Origin: Pantoea sp. RIT-PI-b
Lineage (GTDB): Bacteria > Pseudomonadota > Gammaproteobacteria > Enterobacterales > Enterobacteriaceae
Direction of reading: 5' to 3'
Length of the DNA: 64,000 bases
Assembly (NCBI RefSeq): GCF_001187905.1
Contig: NZ_LGIS01000012.1
Coordinates: 248,001-312,000, forward strand
Of the stretch, positions 50,269-59,915 are shown one piece after another. Each line of letters begins with the position of its first letter. Positions within the stretch are counted from its first letter, which is position 1. A model generated the notes under the pieces. The model worked only from the letters and a program-made list of their open reading frames with translations. It did not search any database and had not been told where the DNA came from. A program made the position numbers and the translations under genes.

Positions 50269-51063
50269 ATGAAAGTAGCAATGGGGCAATTTGCCGTCAG
50301 CCGTGAATGGCAGGAAAACACCGATATTTGCATCGGACTGATGCAGCAGGCGCTGTTGGGCGGCGCAGATCTGCTGGTTTTGCCGGAAGGCGTGCTGGCG
50401 CGTGATATCGCCGATCCCGATTTAGTACTGAAAGCCGCGCAGCCGCTTGACGGCCCGTTCGTCACGCAGCTGCTGGCCGTCAGCAAAGGTAACAACCTGA
50501 CCACCATGATGAGCGTGCACGTGCCAACTGCAGGCGAGAAAGCGCTCAATGTACTGATCGCCATTCGCAACGGTGAAATCATCGCGGAGTACGTGAAACT
50601 GCACCTTTACGATGCCTTCGCCATGCAAGAGTCGCAGCGCGTCAATCCCGGGCATGAGATTCCGCCGCTGGTCGAGGTGGCAGGCATGAAAGTGGGCCTG
50701 ATGACCTGCTATGACGTGCGCTTCCCGGAGCTGGCGCGTCGTTTAGTGCTGGATGGCGCGGATGTGCTGGTGCTGCCCGCGGCGTGGGTGAAAGGCCCGC
50801 TAAAAGAGATGCATTGGGAGCTGCTGACCACGGCGCGCGCGCTGGAAAACACCTGCTATATGGTGGCGGTTGGCGAGTGCGGCCCACGCAATATTGGTAA
50901 CAGCTTGGTGATCGATCCGCTGGGCGTAGCGATTGCCAAAGCGCCTGAATCGGCCGCGCTGGTGTTTGCCGATCTCGATCCGCAGCGCATTGCCTATGCG
51001 CGCAGCGTGCTGCCGGTGCTGGAAAATCGCTGTTTTGCTCGTCCTGAACTTAAAACACGTTGA
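50269..51063 (+). CDS. Carbon-nitrogen hydrolase (nitrilase superfamily amidase, YbeM/Nit2-like)
   Basis: 264 residues. The catalytic triad is Glu40 (LVLPEG), Lys110 (YVKLHLYD) and Cys147 (MTCYDVRFPE). The length and motifs fit the deaminated-glutathione amidase group (YbeM/Nit1). In E. coli ybeM sits at the same chromosomal site, between crcB and tatE. Here it follows the binding-protein-like gene by 3 nt and precedes an amino-acid ABC importer, so it may hydrolyse an imported amide instead. The enzyme class is firm; the substrate is inference. Confidence 0.87.
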   Translation: MKVAMGQFAVSREWQENTDICIGLMQQALLGGADLLVLPEGVLARDIADPDLVLKAAQPLDGPFVTQLLAVSKGNNLTTMMSVHVPTAGEKALNVLIAIRNGEIIAEYVKLHLYDAFAMQESQRVNPGHEIPPLVEVAGMKVGLMTCYDVRFPELARRLVLDGADVLVLPAAWVKGPLKEMHWELLTTARALENTCYMVAVGECGPRNIGNSLVIDPLGVAIAKAPESAALVFADLDPQRIAYARSVLPVLENRCFARPELKTR

Positions 51064-51082
51064 TTGCTGGGGAATCTAACTG

Positions 51083-51970
51083 ATGAAAACTATTGCTACC
51101 GCCATCGCGCTGTCATTGGGCCTGACGGCCTGTTTCGCTCAGGCAACTGATGCGATTCCCACGCAGAAAGTAGACCAGGCTCTGCACGATCGTCTGCCTG
51201 CGGAGATCAAGAGTAGTGGAAAGATGATCTCGGTAAACAACGGATCCTTTCCGCCATATGAGATCGTCAATGGACCGCATTCCATGGATGGCGCCTCTGC
51301 CGATCTGACCGAAGCGCTGGCTCAGCTGCTGGGCGTGAAGATTGAACATGCTACCGTCAGCGGCCTATCGGGCGTGTTGACTGGTATCAATTCTGGCCGT
51401 TATCAGATGGCGATTGGGCCGATTGGTGATTACCCGGATCGTCAGCAGAAGGTCGATTTTATTGATTTCGTGCAGGAGTTCGTGGTGTTTGGCGTGCAAA
51501 AAGGCAATCCGTCAAAGATCAACGGGCTGGAAGATACCTGCGGCAAGCGTATTGCGGTGATGGCGGCGGGATCGGCCGAACAGGTGATTCGCAAGCAGTC
51601 GGATGTCTGTGTCGCCGCGGGCAAACCGGCGGTGGTGGTGCAATCTTTTACCGATCAGCCGTCATCGATTTTAGCCGTGCGCTCTAAACGTTCCGATGCC
51701 TTCTTCTCCTCGCAGGCGCCGCTGACGTACTTTATCGAACAGGCCAATGGACAACTGGAGCTGTCGGGCAAAGGCAAGAAAAACGGCTTTGGTGATATTT
51801 TCCAGGGCACCGTGGTGCCGAAAGGATCCGAGCTGGGCAATGTGGTGCTTGATGCCTATAAAGAGCTGTTCAGCAACGGCACTTATACGGCGATCATGAA
51901 GAAGTGGAAACTGGACGGCAACGTACTGCAGCAACCGGGACGTAACCTGGCGCAAGGGGCAGCAAAATGA
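51083..51970 (+). CDS. Amino-acid-type ABC transporter substrate-binding protein
   Basis: 295 residues, family 3 solute-binding protein. The signal is MKTIATAIALSLGLTACFAQA, probably cleaved after AQA, although LTAC could also serve as a lipobox. The mature part shows MISVNNGSFPPYEI, MDGASADLTEALAQLLGVKIEHATVSG, GRYQMAIGPIGDYPDRQQKVDFIDF and ALEDTCGKRIAVMAAGSAEQV-like features. It binds its ligand in the periplasm for the permease and ATPase encoded next; its stop overlaps the permease start (ATGA). Confidence 0.88.
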   Translation: MKTIATAIALSLGLTACFAQATDAIPTQKVDQALHDRLPAEIKSSGKMISVNNGSFPPYEIVNGPHSMDGASADLTEALAQLLGVKIEHATVSGLSGVLTGINSGRYQMAIGPIGDYPDRQQKVDFIDFVQEFVVFGVQKGNPSKINGLEDTCGKRIAVMAAGSAEQVIRKQSDVCVAAGKPAVVVQSFTDQPSSILAVRSKRSDAFFSSQAPLTYFIEQANGQLELSGKGKKNGFGDIFQGTVVPKGSELGNVVLDAYKELFSNGTYTAIMKKWKLDGNVLQQPGRNLAQGAAK

Positions 51971-52926
51971 GTTCAGTCACCAACAATTCGCGAGCCAGGG
52001 ATAAGGCCGACGTGCAGCAGCGCGATGTGGCTTTTGCCCGCAGTGCGCCCACTTATGGACGCTGGATCTCATGGATTGTGGTGCTGGTTATCGCCGCTAA
52101 CTTTCTTTGGTTGGTGGCAACCAATCCCAATTTTGAGTGGCATGTGGTGCTGCAGTGGTTCACTGAAGGTTCGGTGATGAAGGGCCTGCAGGTCACGCTC
52201 GGCTTGACGGTGGTATCGATGATCCTCGGTACGCTGTTGGGGCTTCTGCTTGGCGTATGGCGGCTGTCTGAAAACAGATTGCTGAGCGGTTTATCGTCGC
52301 TCTATATCTGGTTTTTCCGTGGCACACCGCTGCTGGTGCAGCTGATCTTTTGGTACAACCTCTCGACGCTGTTTCCAACGCTGTCGATCACCCTTCCGTG
52401 GACGGATATCACCTTTGCCAGCTGGAATACCAACGATCTGATTACACCGCTCACCGCTGCAATTGCCGGATTAGCGCTCAATGAAGCCGCCTACATGGCA
52501 GAGATTATTCGTGCTGGATTGCTGTCAGTGGATAACGGCCAGGTGGAAACCACCCAGGCTTTTGGCATGAGCCGAAGTCGCGCGCTGCGTCGGGTGATTA
52601 TTCCGCAGGCGATGCGTTCGATCATCCCGCCAACCGGCAATCAGTTGATCAGCATGATCAAGGCCACTTCGCTGGTGAGCGTGATTGCCATGGGCGATCT
52701 GTTGTACTCAGTGCAGGCGGTCTATAACCGTACCTTTGAAATTATCCCGATGCTGATGGTCGCGGTGATTTGGTACCTGTTTATCACCTCGATCCTCAAC
52801 GTTGGCCAGTCCGCGATTGAGCGCTACTACGCGCGCGGTACGACGCGCACGGTGGTGAATAAACGTCGCGTAGCTGCCAACGATCAAGCACCTGCCGTTG
52901 CGCACCGTCTGAAGGAGGATGTATGA
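51967..52926 (+). CDS. Amino-acid-type ABC transporter permease
   Basis: 319 residues. The core is a HisM/GlnP-type membrane domain, with the EAA loop [20 protein letters not shown]...[21 protein letters not shown] and the [10 protein letters not shown] motif. About six helices are predicted. There are a hydrophilic N-terminal 35 residues and a basic C-terminal tail ([18 protein letters not shown]). Only one permease gene is present, so the transporter probably uses a homodimer. ATGA overlaps on both sides show tight coupling. Confidence 0.9.
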   Translation: MSSVTNNSRARDKADVQQRDVAFARSAPTYGRWISWIVVLVIAANFLWLVATNPNFEWHVVLQWFTEGSVMKGLQVTLGLTVVSMILGTLLGLLLGVWRLSENRLLSGLSSLYIWFFRGTPLLVQLIFWYNLSTLFPTLSITLPWTDITFASWNTNDLITPLTAAIAGLALNEAAYMAEIIRAGLLSVDNGQVETTQAFGMSRSRALRRVIIPQAMRSIIPPTGNQLISMIKATSLVSVIAMGDLLYSVQAVYNRTFEIIPMLMVAVIWYLFITSILNVGQSAIERYYARGTTRTVVNKRRVAANDQAPAVAHRLKEDV

Positions 52927-53693
52927 GTGAGGTTCAGCCGCTGGTACGCGCGCGCAATGTGCAGAAGAGTTACGGCGACAATGAAGTACTAAAAGGTATC
53001 GATCTCGATGTGTTTCCCGGTGAAGTGGTGGTGATTTTGGGACCCTCCGGTTCAGGAAAATCGACCTTTCTGCGTTGCATCAATCATCTGGAAGATATGA
53101 ATGCCGGTTCGATAATGGTCGGCGAGGATCAGATCGGCTACGAACTTAAACGCGGAATTTTACATCGTCTGTCGGCGCGTAAAATTGCGCATCAGCGCCA
53201 GAAAATCGGCATGGTGTTCCAACAGTTCAACCTCTATCCGCACATGACGGTGTTGCAAAACATCATCGAAGCGCCGATTGGCGTACACAAATTTCCGCGT
53301 CAGGATGCGCTCAGGCATGCGCATGAACTGCTGGCGACCGTCGGACTCAGCGATAAAGCCGATGCCTGGCCGCGTCACCTTTCGGGTGGCCAGCAGCAGC
53401 GTGTGGCCATTGCGCGTGCGCTGGCGATAAAACCCGCCCTGATGTTGTTTGATGAACCGACTTCGGCGCTCGACCCTGAATTAGTTGGCGAAGTGCTGGC
53501 CACCATGCGCACGCTGGCCGACCAGGGATTGACGATGATTGTGGTGACACATGAAATTGGTTTTGCGCGCGAAGCGGCCGATCGGGTGGTGTTTATGGAT
53601 GGTGGAGTGGTGGTGGAGCAGGGCAGTCCGGAACAGGTGATTGGTAACCCGCAGCATCCTCGTACGCAGGCGTTTCTTAGCCGCTTTATCTGA
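52923..53693 (+). CDS. Amino-acid-type ABC transporter ATPase
   Basis: 256 residues with Walker [11 protein letters not shown]-loop [17 protein letters not shown], signature [15 protein letters not shown], Walker [14 protein letters not shown] and the H-loop VTHEIGFA. It is most like GlnQ/HisP-type ATPases, including the HisP-like insertion ([20 protein letters not shown]). It energises the importer encoded upstream. It is the last gene of the operon, followed by the separate tatE promoter region. Confidence 0.93.
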   Translation: MSEVQPLVRARNVQKSYGDNEVLKGIDLDVFPGEVVVILGPSGSGKSTFLRCINHLEDMNAGSIMVGEDQIGYELKRGILHRLSARKIAHQRQKIGMVFQQFNLYPHMTVLQNIIEAPIGVHKFPRQDALRHAHELLATVGLSDKADAWPRHLSGGQQQRVAIARALAIKPALMLFDEPTSALDPELVGEVLATMRTLADQGLTMIVVTHEIGFAREAADRVVFMDGGVVVEQGSPEQVIGNPQHPRTQAFLSRFI

Positions 53694-53791
53694 GCCAGCG
53701 GTCTCACTCTGTTACAGATTGCAGTTGAGGCCGGCTATAAACTGCGCGTTAATAGTCGGGTCCGTTTTTCACAATGGTTGAAAGGTAAATT

Positions 53792-53995
53792 ATGGAAGGT
53801 ATCAGTATTGCCAAACTGCTGATCATCGGTGCTCTCATCGTACTGCTTTTTGGCACCAATAAGTTACGTTCACTGGGTGGCGATCTGGGTTCCGCAATCA
53901 AAGGCTTCAAGAAAGCCATGAAAGATGATGAATCCGGCGCACCTAAAAGCAGCGTTGAAGAAGTGCCTGCTGAACGCGTCAGTCACAAAGAGTAA
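53792..53995 (+). CDS. tatE: Twin-arginine translocation protein TatE
   Basis: 67 residues: an N-terminal helix ([19 protein letters not shown]), the hinge [27 protein letters not shown] and an acidic tail ending VSHKE, as in E. coli TatE. TatE is a TatA paralogue that takes part in the pore exporting folded proteins. The ME-G-ISIAK start and chromosomal place next to lipA separate it from tatA. It is monocistronic with a strong terminator. Confidence 0.93.
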   Translation: MEGISIAKLLIIGALIVLLFGTNKLRSLGGDLGSAIKGFKKAMKDDESGAPKSSVEEVPAERVSHKE

Positions 53996-54042
53996 TCTCT
54001 GCGCCGAACGTCAATAAATGTAAATATTTATTACGTTAAAAA

Positions 54043-54075
54043 AACCAGACTGCTATCAGTCTGGTTTTTGTTTTT
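54043..54075. terminator. Terminator between tatE and the Ig-like gene
   Basis: AACCAGACTG and CAGTCTGGTT form a 10-bp stem with a 4-nt loop, flanked by A-run and T-run, so it can stop both convergent transcripts. Confidence 0.9.
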
Positions 54076-54080
54076 GCGGC

Positions 54081-55112
54081 TTAATGCCAGATGACGCTGG
54101 CATTCCCCAATGCATCTAAATCGAAGATATCCGCATGATGCAACGGTTCAAACAGATCTAATCCATTCTGCATTTGCCAGTTGTCGAGCAACCCTTCAGT
54201 TAATACCAGCGGCGCTAAGGTCACCGGCATTTCATCTAGTTGTGTCACCAACTCGATTAAGGCGTTATCAATCATCTCCAGCTCACTCTCATCGATCGGC
54301 ATGAGAATTGCCCCGATTTTTGAGCGAATGACAAACGGCACATCGATTTTGTCACCAGGGATGCCTTGCGGACCAATGGGTACCGCACTGAAGATATGCT
54401 GAGCGGCAGGAAGTTCGGCCGGCACGGCAAATTGCCACTGGCCTTCGTTATCGATCTCCGTGCTGCCTACCAGCACATCATCGATATAGAAGTTGAGTAA
54501 CGTGCCAGCAGGCGCGACACCGCTGAATGTGATCTCATCGTCCTGTTGCTGATACTCGCTATTCAGGATGACTTCACTTACCTCGCTAGTCGTTGCGTCA
54601 GCTCTCGGCTGCTGTTCAGGCTCACGCACGCTGGGCTCAATCAGATCGATGGCTTCTACGCTGACAATCGGCGGGTTGACATACAGCGGCGAAAGCGTCA
54701 GCAGAGGGAGGCTAAACTCGCCTTCCTCTGGATTATCGTTCCAGCGATAGTCAGCCTCATAAGGTAACAACGCCAGCGTAGCGGGCAGAACGTCAGGATG
54801 GGTCATTTCTGCCACCATTGCTGCCGTCTGATGAAATGTTTCGGCAGGAGCGGCATCGGCTGTTTTAACCCTCAATGGCAGCTGCATCTCATCGTAGCGA
54901 TGTTCAATGCTGATAGCGGTGGCGATAAACGCATTGGCACAAGAGGCGTGAGAAGAAGTATAGGGATTAGTGTTGTCTATCGGCGTAGTTCGCGCTTTTA
55001 GCGCTTCCAGGCTCTCACCTGATGCGCTGTAACGCCGCACATCTGAGGGTGGACCTGACACATCCGGTGCTCGGGAAAAATCGAGCCCCTCTGTATGAAA
55101 GGATGTTTGCAT
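54081..55112 (-). CDS. Acidic protein with one bacterial Ig-like domain, function unknown
   Basis: 343 residues. The first 180 or so residues are disordered-looking and acidic, with no signal peptide or membrane segment. An Ig-like fold of the type repeated in large adhesins (Bap/BapA family) follows at about residues 185-265 (EITFSGVAPAGTLLNFYIDDVLVG, NEGQWQFAVPAEL, IFSAVPIGPQGIPGD). The C-terminal 75 residues are acidic and leucine-rich (DALGNASVIWH end). It sits between tatE and lipA, an insertion relative to E. coli. A secretion route is not evident. It could be a remnant of, or an accessory to, a larger surface protein. Confidence 0.7.
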   Translation of the reverse strand: MQTSFHTEGLDFSRAPDVSGPPSDVRRYSASGESLEALKARTTPIDNTNPYTSSHASCANAFIATAISIEHRYDEMQLPLRVKTADAAPAETFHQTAAMVAEMTHPDVLPATLALLPYEADYRWNDNPEEGEFSLPLLTLSPLYVNPPIVSVEAIDLIEPSVREPEQQPRADATTSEVSEVILNSEYQQQDDEITFSGVAPAGTLLNFYIDDVLVGSTEIDNEGQWQFAVPAELPAAQHIFSAVPIGPQGIPGDKIDVPFVIRSKIGAILMPIDESELEMIDNALIELVTQLDEMPVTLAPLVLTEGLLDNWQMQNGLDLFEPLHHADIFDLDALGNASVIWH

Positions 55113-55222
55113 TATCTGACCTTCAAAAAAATCACACTGAGAAAAAGAATAGGCTCTTATGGCCTCAGCGGTTAAAGCGACAGAGTTAAGACGAGGATTA
55201 ATAGCGTGGCGGCGATTTTTAG

Positions 55223-55249
55223 CGATTGCGCCCAGGCAGGGCGCAATCG
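55223..55249. terminator. Long hairpin downstream of lipA
   Basis: CGATTGCGCCC and GGGCGCAATCG form an 11-bp stem with a 5-nt loop, just beyond the lipA stop codon. The T-run is absent, so termination may be partial. Confidence 0.5.
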
Positions 55250-55259
55250 TGAAAGGAAA

Positions 55260-56225
55260 TTACTTAACTTCCATACCTTTAGCCTGCATGTCGGCATGAT
55301 AAGAAGAGCGCACGAACGGGCCGCAGGCTGCATGGGTGAAGCCCATCGCCATCGCTTCTTCTTTCATTTCATCAAACTCTGCCGGGCTTACGTAGCGCTG
55401 TACGGGCAAGTGGTGACGACTCGGCTGCAGATATTGGCCCAGCGTCAGCATGGTGACGCCATGACGACGCAGATCGCGCATCACTTCAATGATTTCGGCA
55501 TTGGTTTCACCCAGGCCAACCATCAAACCCGATTTGGTGGGTATTTCCGGATGCGCTTCTTTAAAACGCTCCAGCAGTTTCAGTGACCAATCGTAGTTCG
55601 CGCCCGGACGCACCTGACGGTAAACGCGCGGCACGTTCTCCAGGTTGTGGTTAAACACATCCGGCGGCGTGGCATTGAGGATTTCCAGCGCACGATCCAT
55701 ACGACCACGGAAGTCTGGCACCAGCGTTTCAATTTTGATCGTTGGGCTTTTTTCGCGAATCGCGCTAATACAATCGGCAAAGTGCTGAGCGCCGCCGTCA
55801 CGCAGATCGTCACGATCCACTGAGGTGATGACCACATAACGCAACGCCATATCGGCGATGGTTTGCGCCAGCTTCAGCGGCTCGTTAGCATCGGGCATGT
55901 TCGGACGACCGTGTGCCACATCGCAGAATGGGCAGCGACGAGTACAGATTGCACCGAGGATCATAAAGGTTGCCGTGCCGTGGTTGAAACATTCCGCGAG
56001 GTTAGGGCAGGAGGCTTCTTCGCACACCGAGTGCAGACCATTTTTACGCATCGCGGCTTTGATGCCCTGAATGCGGCTTGAATCCGCAGGCAGTTTGATC
56101 TTCATCCATTCCGGCTTACGCAGAATTTGTTCACGCTCTACCACCACGGTTTTCACCGGGATTAGCGCCATCTTGTCGGCATCGCGATATTTGACGCCAC
56201 GTTCCATCTGAATTGGTTTACTCAT
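55260..56225 (-). CDS. lipA: Lipoyl synthase LipA
   Basis: 321 residues, a radical-SAM enzyme that inserts two sulfurs into protein-bound octanoyl groups. The auxiliary cluster cysteines Cys68, Cys73 and Cys79 ([12 protein letters not shown]) and the radical-SAM cluster Cys94, Cys98 and Cys101 (CTRRCPFC) are all present; the family end [14 protein letters not shown] is seen. It works after LipB, which is encoded just upstream in the same direction with a gap of about 175 bp that may hold its own promoter. Confidence 0.97.
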   Translation of the reverse strand: MSKPIQMERGVKYRDADKMALIPVKTVVVEREQILRKPEWMKIKLPADSSRIQGIKAAMRKNGLHSVCEEASCPNLAECFNHGTATFMILGAICTRRCPFCDVAHGRPNMPDANEPLKLAQTIADMALRYVVITSVDRDDLRDGGAQHFADCISAIREKSPTIKIETLVPDFRGRMDRALEILNATPPDVFNHNLENVPRVYRQVRPGANYDWSLKLLERFKEAHPEIPTKSGLMVGLGETNAEIIEVMRDLRRHGVTMLTLGQYLQPSRHHLPVQRYVSPAEFDEMKEEAMAMGFTHAACGPFVRSSYHADMQAKGMEVK

Positions 56226-56401
56226 AAATCTGCAGGTTCCGGTCGGGATTGCGATTTGAAAGCTTCCTCACTCAAACTGAGAACCAGGCTTTCAACTTTT
56301 TTTGAAAATATGGCAAAAATTATATCATCTCATCTGCCCATAAGCAGCCGATAAGCCGAGGCAAAAGTTACAATTTTGTAAATACGCACGTACAGACAAG
56401 G

Positions 56402-57052
56402 TCAGACGGCGGCATCATTTTGCCATGCCAGTTGGGTAAATCCGGTCATGCGCGCGAAATGTTGTACCAGACGTGGTTGTACATCTGCGGGGGTAACGCC
56501 CGGCTGAAACTGGCTTAACTGCGTCATCTGCATCCCGGCATAACCGCAGGGATTGATACGCAGAAAAGGGGCTAAATCCATCGACACATTAAGCGCCAGA
56601 CCGTGAAACGAACAGCCTTTACGGATGCGCAGCCCCAGCGAGCAAATCTTCTCATCACCAACATAAACGCCTGGCGCATCAGGACGTGCTCGGGCGCTGA
56701 TGTCGTAATCGGCCAGCGTGGCAATCACCGTCTCTTCTAAGGCGGTTACCAGCTCACGTACGCCCATTTTGCGGCGCTTAACGTCGATCAGCACATACAT
56801 TACTTGTTGGCCTGGGCCATGATATGTCACCTGGCCGCCACGATCGCTTTGCACTACCGGAATATCGCCCGGCATCAGCAAATGCTCGGCTTTGCCTGCC
56901 TGACCTTGAGTAAACACCGGATGGTGTTCAACCAACCAAATTTCATCGGCAGAGTGGCTGTCACGCTGATCGGTGAATTGATGCATCGCATCGGAGATGG
57001 GTTGCCAATCGCGCTGGCCGAGTTGACGAACAAGAAGCGTATTAGCTGACAA
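56402..57052 (-). CDS. lipB: Octanoyltransferase LipB
   Basis: 216 residues. Catalytic Cys169 ([10 protein letters not shown]) and Lys135 (GDEKICSLG) are present, with the [12 protein letters not shown] substrate-binding block at about 71-82. LipB moves octanoyl from acyl-carrier protein to lipoate-dependent enzymes. It follows ybeD by 69 nt, in the conserved dacA-ybeD-lipB-lipA order. A start at 57052 ([11 protein letters not shown]) gives the normal length. Confidence 0.96.
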   Translation of the reverse strand: MSANTLLVRQLGQRDWQPISDAMHQFTDQRDSHSADEIWLVEHHPVFTQGQAGKAEHLLMPGDIPVVQSDRGGQVTYHGPGQQVMYVLIDVKRRKMGVRELVTALEETVIATLADYDISARARPDAPGVYVGDEKICSLGLRIRKGCSFHGLALNVSMDLAPFLRINPCGYAGMQMTQLSQFQPGVTPADVQPRLVQHFARMTGFTQLAWQNDAAV

Positions 57053-57121
57053 AGCGAAGATCCGGTAAAGAGTGGAACGCAGAGTATAACGCTGGCAAAG
57101 CGGACTTTGCCAGCGCCAGAA

Positions 57122-57385
57122 TTACAGCACCATACGTACGATTTCGATGTTGCCTAACTCTTCATAGAGCGTTTCAACTTGCTCAATATGCGTCGCGATG
57201 ATGGTAATTGAAACTGAGTGATAGTTGCCTTTGCTGCTTGGCTTAATATCTGGCTTGTAGTCGCCTGGCGCGTGGCGCTGCACCACTTCAACCACTTGAT
57301 CAACCAGCTCCGGTTGCGCCAAACCCATCACTTTGTAAGTAAAAGGTGTAGGGAATTCGAGCAGTTCATTCAATTTGGTTTTCAT
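57122..57385 (-). CDS. ybeD: YbeD (DUF493) family protein
   Basis: 87 residues of the ferredoxin-like DUF493 fold: [53 protein letters not shown] and the [13 protein letters not shown] end, nearly the same as E. coli YbeD. The function is unsettled; a small-molecule or allosteric-type regulatory fold has been suggested. CGGAG precedes the ATG. A terminator upstream separates it from dacA. Confidence 0.95.
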   Translation of the reverse strand: MKTKLNELLEFPTPFTYKVMGLAQPELVDQVVEVVQRHAPGDYKPDIKPSSKGNYHSVSITIIATHIEQVETLYEELGNIEIVRMVL

Positions 57386-57401
57386 ACATTGACTCCGGTG
57401 C

Positions 57402-57432
57402 TTAAAAAACAGGCTCCCGCCGAGGCGGGAGC
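57402..57432 (-). terminator. Intrinsic terminator after dacA
   Basis: Read leftwards, GCTCCCGC and GCGGGAGC form an 8-bp stem with a 4-nt loop, followed by CTGTTTTTT. It lies between dacA and ybeD. Confidence 0.85.
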
Positions 57433-57481
57433 AAAGATAGTAGCTTATTTGGGGGCAAATTGGCGTTTTTTCAAGCGCGCC

Positions 57482-58693
57482 TTAGCCGAACCAGTGGTGG
57501 AACATCAGTTTGATGTAATCAATAATGCGACCGAAGAAACCGCCTTCCTGTACTTCGTTCAGCACCACCAGCGGACGCTGTTCAACCGTTTTGCCATCAA
57601 GCTGGAAGTTGATGCTGCCAACTACCTGGTTTTTCTGCAGCGGCGCGTGCAGTTCAGTGTTGTTCAGCACATAGCTGGCTTTCAGATCTTTCATGCGGCC
57701 ACGTGGGATGGTCAGATAGGCATCTTTCTCCACGCCCAGCTGCACGCGATCGCTGTTACCGAACCACACCGGCTCAGAGGCAAACTCTTTACCCGCTTTC
57801 AGTGGCGCTACGGTTTCAAAGAAGCGGAAGCCCCACGTCAGCAGCTTTTTACTCTCGGTTTCGCGGCCTTTATAGGTACGTCCACCCATTACCGCTGAGA
57901 TCAAACGCATCTGACCTTCAGTCGCAGAAGCCACCAGGTTGTAGCCTGCTGCATCCGTGTGACCGGTTTTAATGCCGTCGACGTTCAGGCTGGTATCCCA
58001 CAGTAAACCGTTACGGTTGGTCTGGCGGATATTGTTGAAGGTGAAGTCTTTTTCGCGGTAAACCGCGTACTCATCCGGCACATCACGGATCAGCGCCTGG
58101 CCAATCAACGCCATATCGCGCGGGGAGCTATATTGGCCTTCAGCATCTAAACCGTGCACGGTTTGGAAGTGGGTATTTTTCAGGCCCAGCGCGCCAACGT
58201 AGTTGTTCATCAGGTTAACGAACGCGTCCTGGCTACCCGCAACATAGTCAGCCATGGCAACGCAGGCATCATTGCCCGATTGCAGCACGATTCCGCGCGT
58301 CAGCTGTGAAACCGGTACACGATCGCCTGGCTTCAGGAACATCAGTGATGAACCTTTAAATACGGGATTACCGGTTGCCCAGGCATCTTTGCCGACGGTA
58401 ACGATATCATCGTTATGGATTTTGCCGGCCTTGACCGCCTGACCAATCACGTAACTGGTCATCATTTTGGTCAGACTTGCCGGATCGCGACGCGCATCGG
58501 CGTTCTTTTCGGCCAGCACTTTACCGGAGTTATAGTCGATCAGCACATAAGCTTCAGCATCAATGTCCGGTACGCCCGGAATCATAGTCTTAAGATTAAC
58601 ATCGTCCGCAAAAGCGACATGGCTGAGAGAAAGGGCGATCAGTGATCCCACTGTCAGGCGTTTCAGAAAACGAGAAGGTTTCAGCGTATTCAT
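57482..58693 (-). CDS. dacA: D-alanyl-D-alanine carboxypeptidase DacA (PBP5)
   Basis: 403 residues from ATG 58693 ([12 protein letters not shown]), giving the normal PBP5 length; the open frame upstream is non-coding extension. The signal peptide is cleaved after AFA (about residue 29). The active-site motifs are SLTK (Ser73/Lys76), SGN (Ser139) and KTG in [10 protein letters not shown]. The C-terminal amphipathic anchor ([19 protein letters not shown]) holds it on the periplasmic face of the inner membrane. It trims the terminal D-Ala from peptidoglycan stem peptides. Confidence 0.96.
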   Translation of the reverse strand: MNTLKPSRFLKRLTVGSLIALSLSHVAFADDVNLKTMIPGVPDIDAEAYVLIDYNSGKVLAEKNADARRDPASLTKMMTSYVIGQAVKAGKIHNDDIVTVGKDAWATGNPVFKGSSLMFLKPGDRVPVSQLTRGIVLQSGNDACVAMADYVAGSQDAFVNLMNNYVGALGLKNTHFQTVHGLDAEGQYSSPRDMALIGQALIRDVPDEYAVYREKDFTFNNIRQTNRNGLLWDTSLNVDGIKTGHTDAAGYNLVASATEGQMRLISAVMGGRTYKGRETESKKLLTWGFRFFETVAPLKAGKEFASEPVWFGNSDRVQLGVEKDAYLTIPRGRMKDLKASYVLNNTELHAPLQKNQVVGSINFQLDGKTVEQRPLVVLNEVQEGGFFGRIIDYIKLMFHHWFG

Positions 58694-58810
58694 GTTCAGG
58701 ACTACAACATCCGTGGGTTTAGAGTGAAAAAAGTGCCTAACTATAGCAAACGCCCGATCGGGCGACATCTTGCTTTGCAAATCAGTTTCAGCAGGAAATG
58801 TCACTGACCG

Positions 58811-59905
58811 TTACATTGACGGGCGGGCAGTGGTGATAAATGAACTCATTTGCGCTTCGGTGTTCAAGCGCTGCTGCAGTGCCGCCGCTTCAGCGCGGCT
58901 GTTAAACCCACCTAGCTGAATGCGGTAGACATTGCCGTTCGCTTCAACCGCACCCGGCACGCCAAAGCGCTTACCAAGGCTTTCCGCCAGTTGACGTGCG
59001 CGTACCGGATCGTTAATCGCACCCACCTGCACCACATAACCGCTGCCCGCATGAGCATTCTGGCGGGTAGCCGGCGCGGCGCTCGCGGTTGGGGCGACAG
59101 GCGTTGTCGATGCTGGCGACGCTGCAGGCTCGTTGCCTTCCAGCACGCCATTTGCTAACGGCTGCGGCGCACCGAGAAAACCACTGCTCTGGACTGGCGC
59201 ACCCATGTCGCCATTATTCTGCAACGTGCTGTTATCAACGGCGCGAACATCTTGCGGGGCAGGCGCTGGCGTAGTATTGGCGCTACCGCCCATCATCACC
59301 ATGCCACCGCCGAGGTCTGGACGCGCGGGCAAGGCGTAGCTCTGCTTAGCGACGGTAGTACCGATGGAGCCAGGACCCGAAACGGAACCATCCGGCGCGA
59401 CTTTAATGTAATCCACTCGTACGCGGGTATTGTTGGAGATATTCAGGCGGTCGCCCGCTGCGCGCGACAGATCAATAATGCGGCCCGGCGTGTAAGGACC
59501 GCGATCGTTGACACGCACCACAATTTGGCGGCCATTAGCGAGGTTAGTGACGCGCACATAGCTTGGCAGCGGCAAAGTAGGGTGCGCAGCCGTCATGGCT
59601 TCGGGATCGTAGGTTTCTCCGATAGCGGTACGGTTACCTTGCGCTTCATCGCCATACCAGGTTGCTAAGCCGACTTCGCTGTAGTTCGACGGATCTTTAA
59701 TCACGCGGTAATTTTTACCGTTGACGCTGTAATCCTGGCTGGTAGAGGGATTGATCGGTTCATAACGCGGTTCCACGCCAGGAATTTCCACTACCGGGCC
59801 GTTGTAGGCCGGTTGCGGGGGCGCAGTATTATTTTGCGGTTCCGGTGTGGAACAGGCAGCCAGTACCAATGATGCCAGTGCAACCCCAAGCCAGTCCTTA
59901 CGCAT
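58811..59905 (-). CDS. rlpA: Septal-ring lytic transglycosylase-type lipoprotein RlpA
   Basis: 364 residues. The lipobox is LAACS with cysteine near residue 18. The double-psi beta-barrel domain lies at about 78-165 (GLATWYGDEAQGNRTAIGE, ANGRQIVVRVNDRGPY with the catalytic-type aspartate), followed by a proline/alanine-rich linker. A SPOR domain at about 288-360 (GSGYVVQVGAINDPVRARQLAESLG) binds denuded septal glycan. It is co-oriented with mrdB, 10 nt away. Enzymatic activity varies between species and cannot be judged here. Confidence 0.94.
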   Translation of the reverse strand: MRKDWLGVALASLVLAACSTPEPQNNTAPPQPAYNGPVVEIPGVEPRYEPINPSTSQDYSVNGKNYRVIKDPSNYSEVGLATWYGDEAQGNRTAIGETYDPEAMTAAHPTLPLPSYVRVTNLANGRQIVVRVNDRGPYTPGRIIDLSRAAGDRLNISNNTRVRVDYIKVAPDGSVSGPGSIGTTVAKQSYALPARPDLGGGMVMMGGSANTTPAPAPQDVRAVDNSTLQNNGDMGAPVQSSGFLGAPQPLANGVLEGNEPAASPASTTPVAPTASAAPATRQNAHAGSGYVVQVGAINDPVRARQLAESLGKRFGVPGAVEANGNVYRIQLGGFNSRAEAAALQQRLNTEAQMSSFITTARPSM

Positions 59906-59915
59906 GTGCAGCCTC

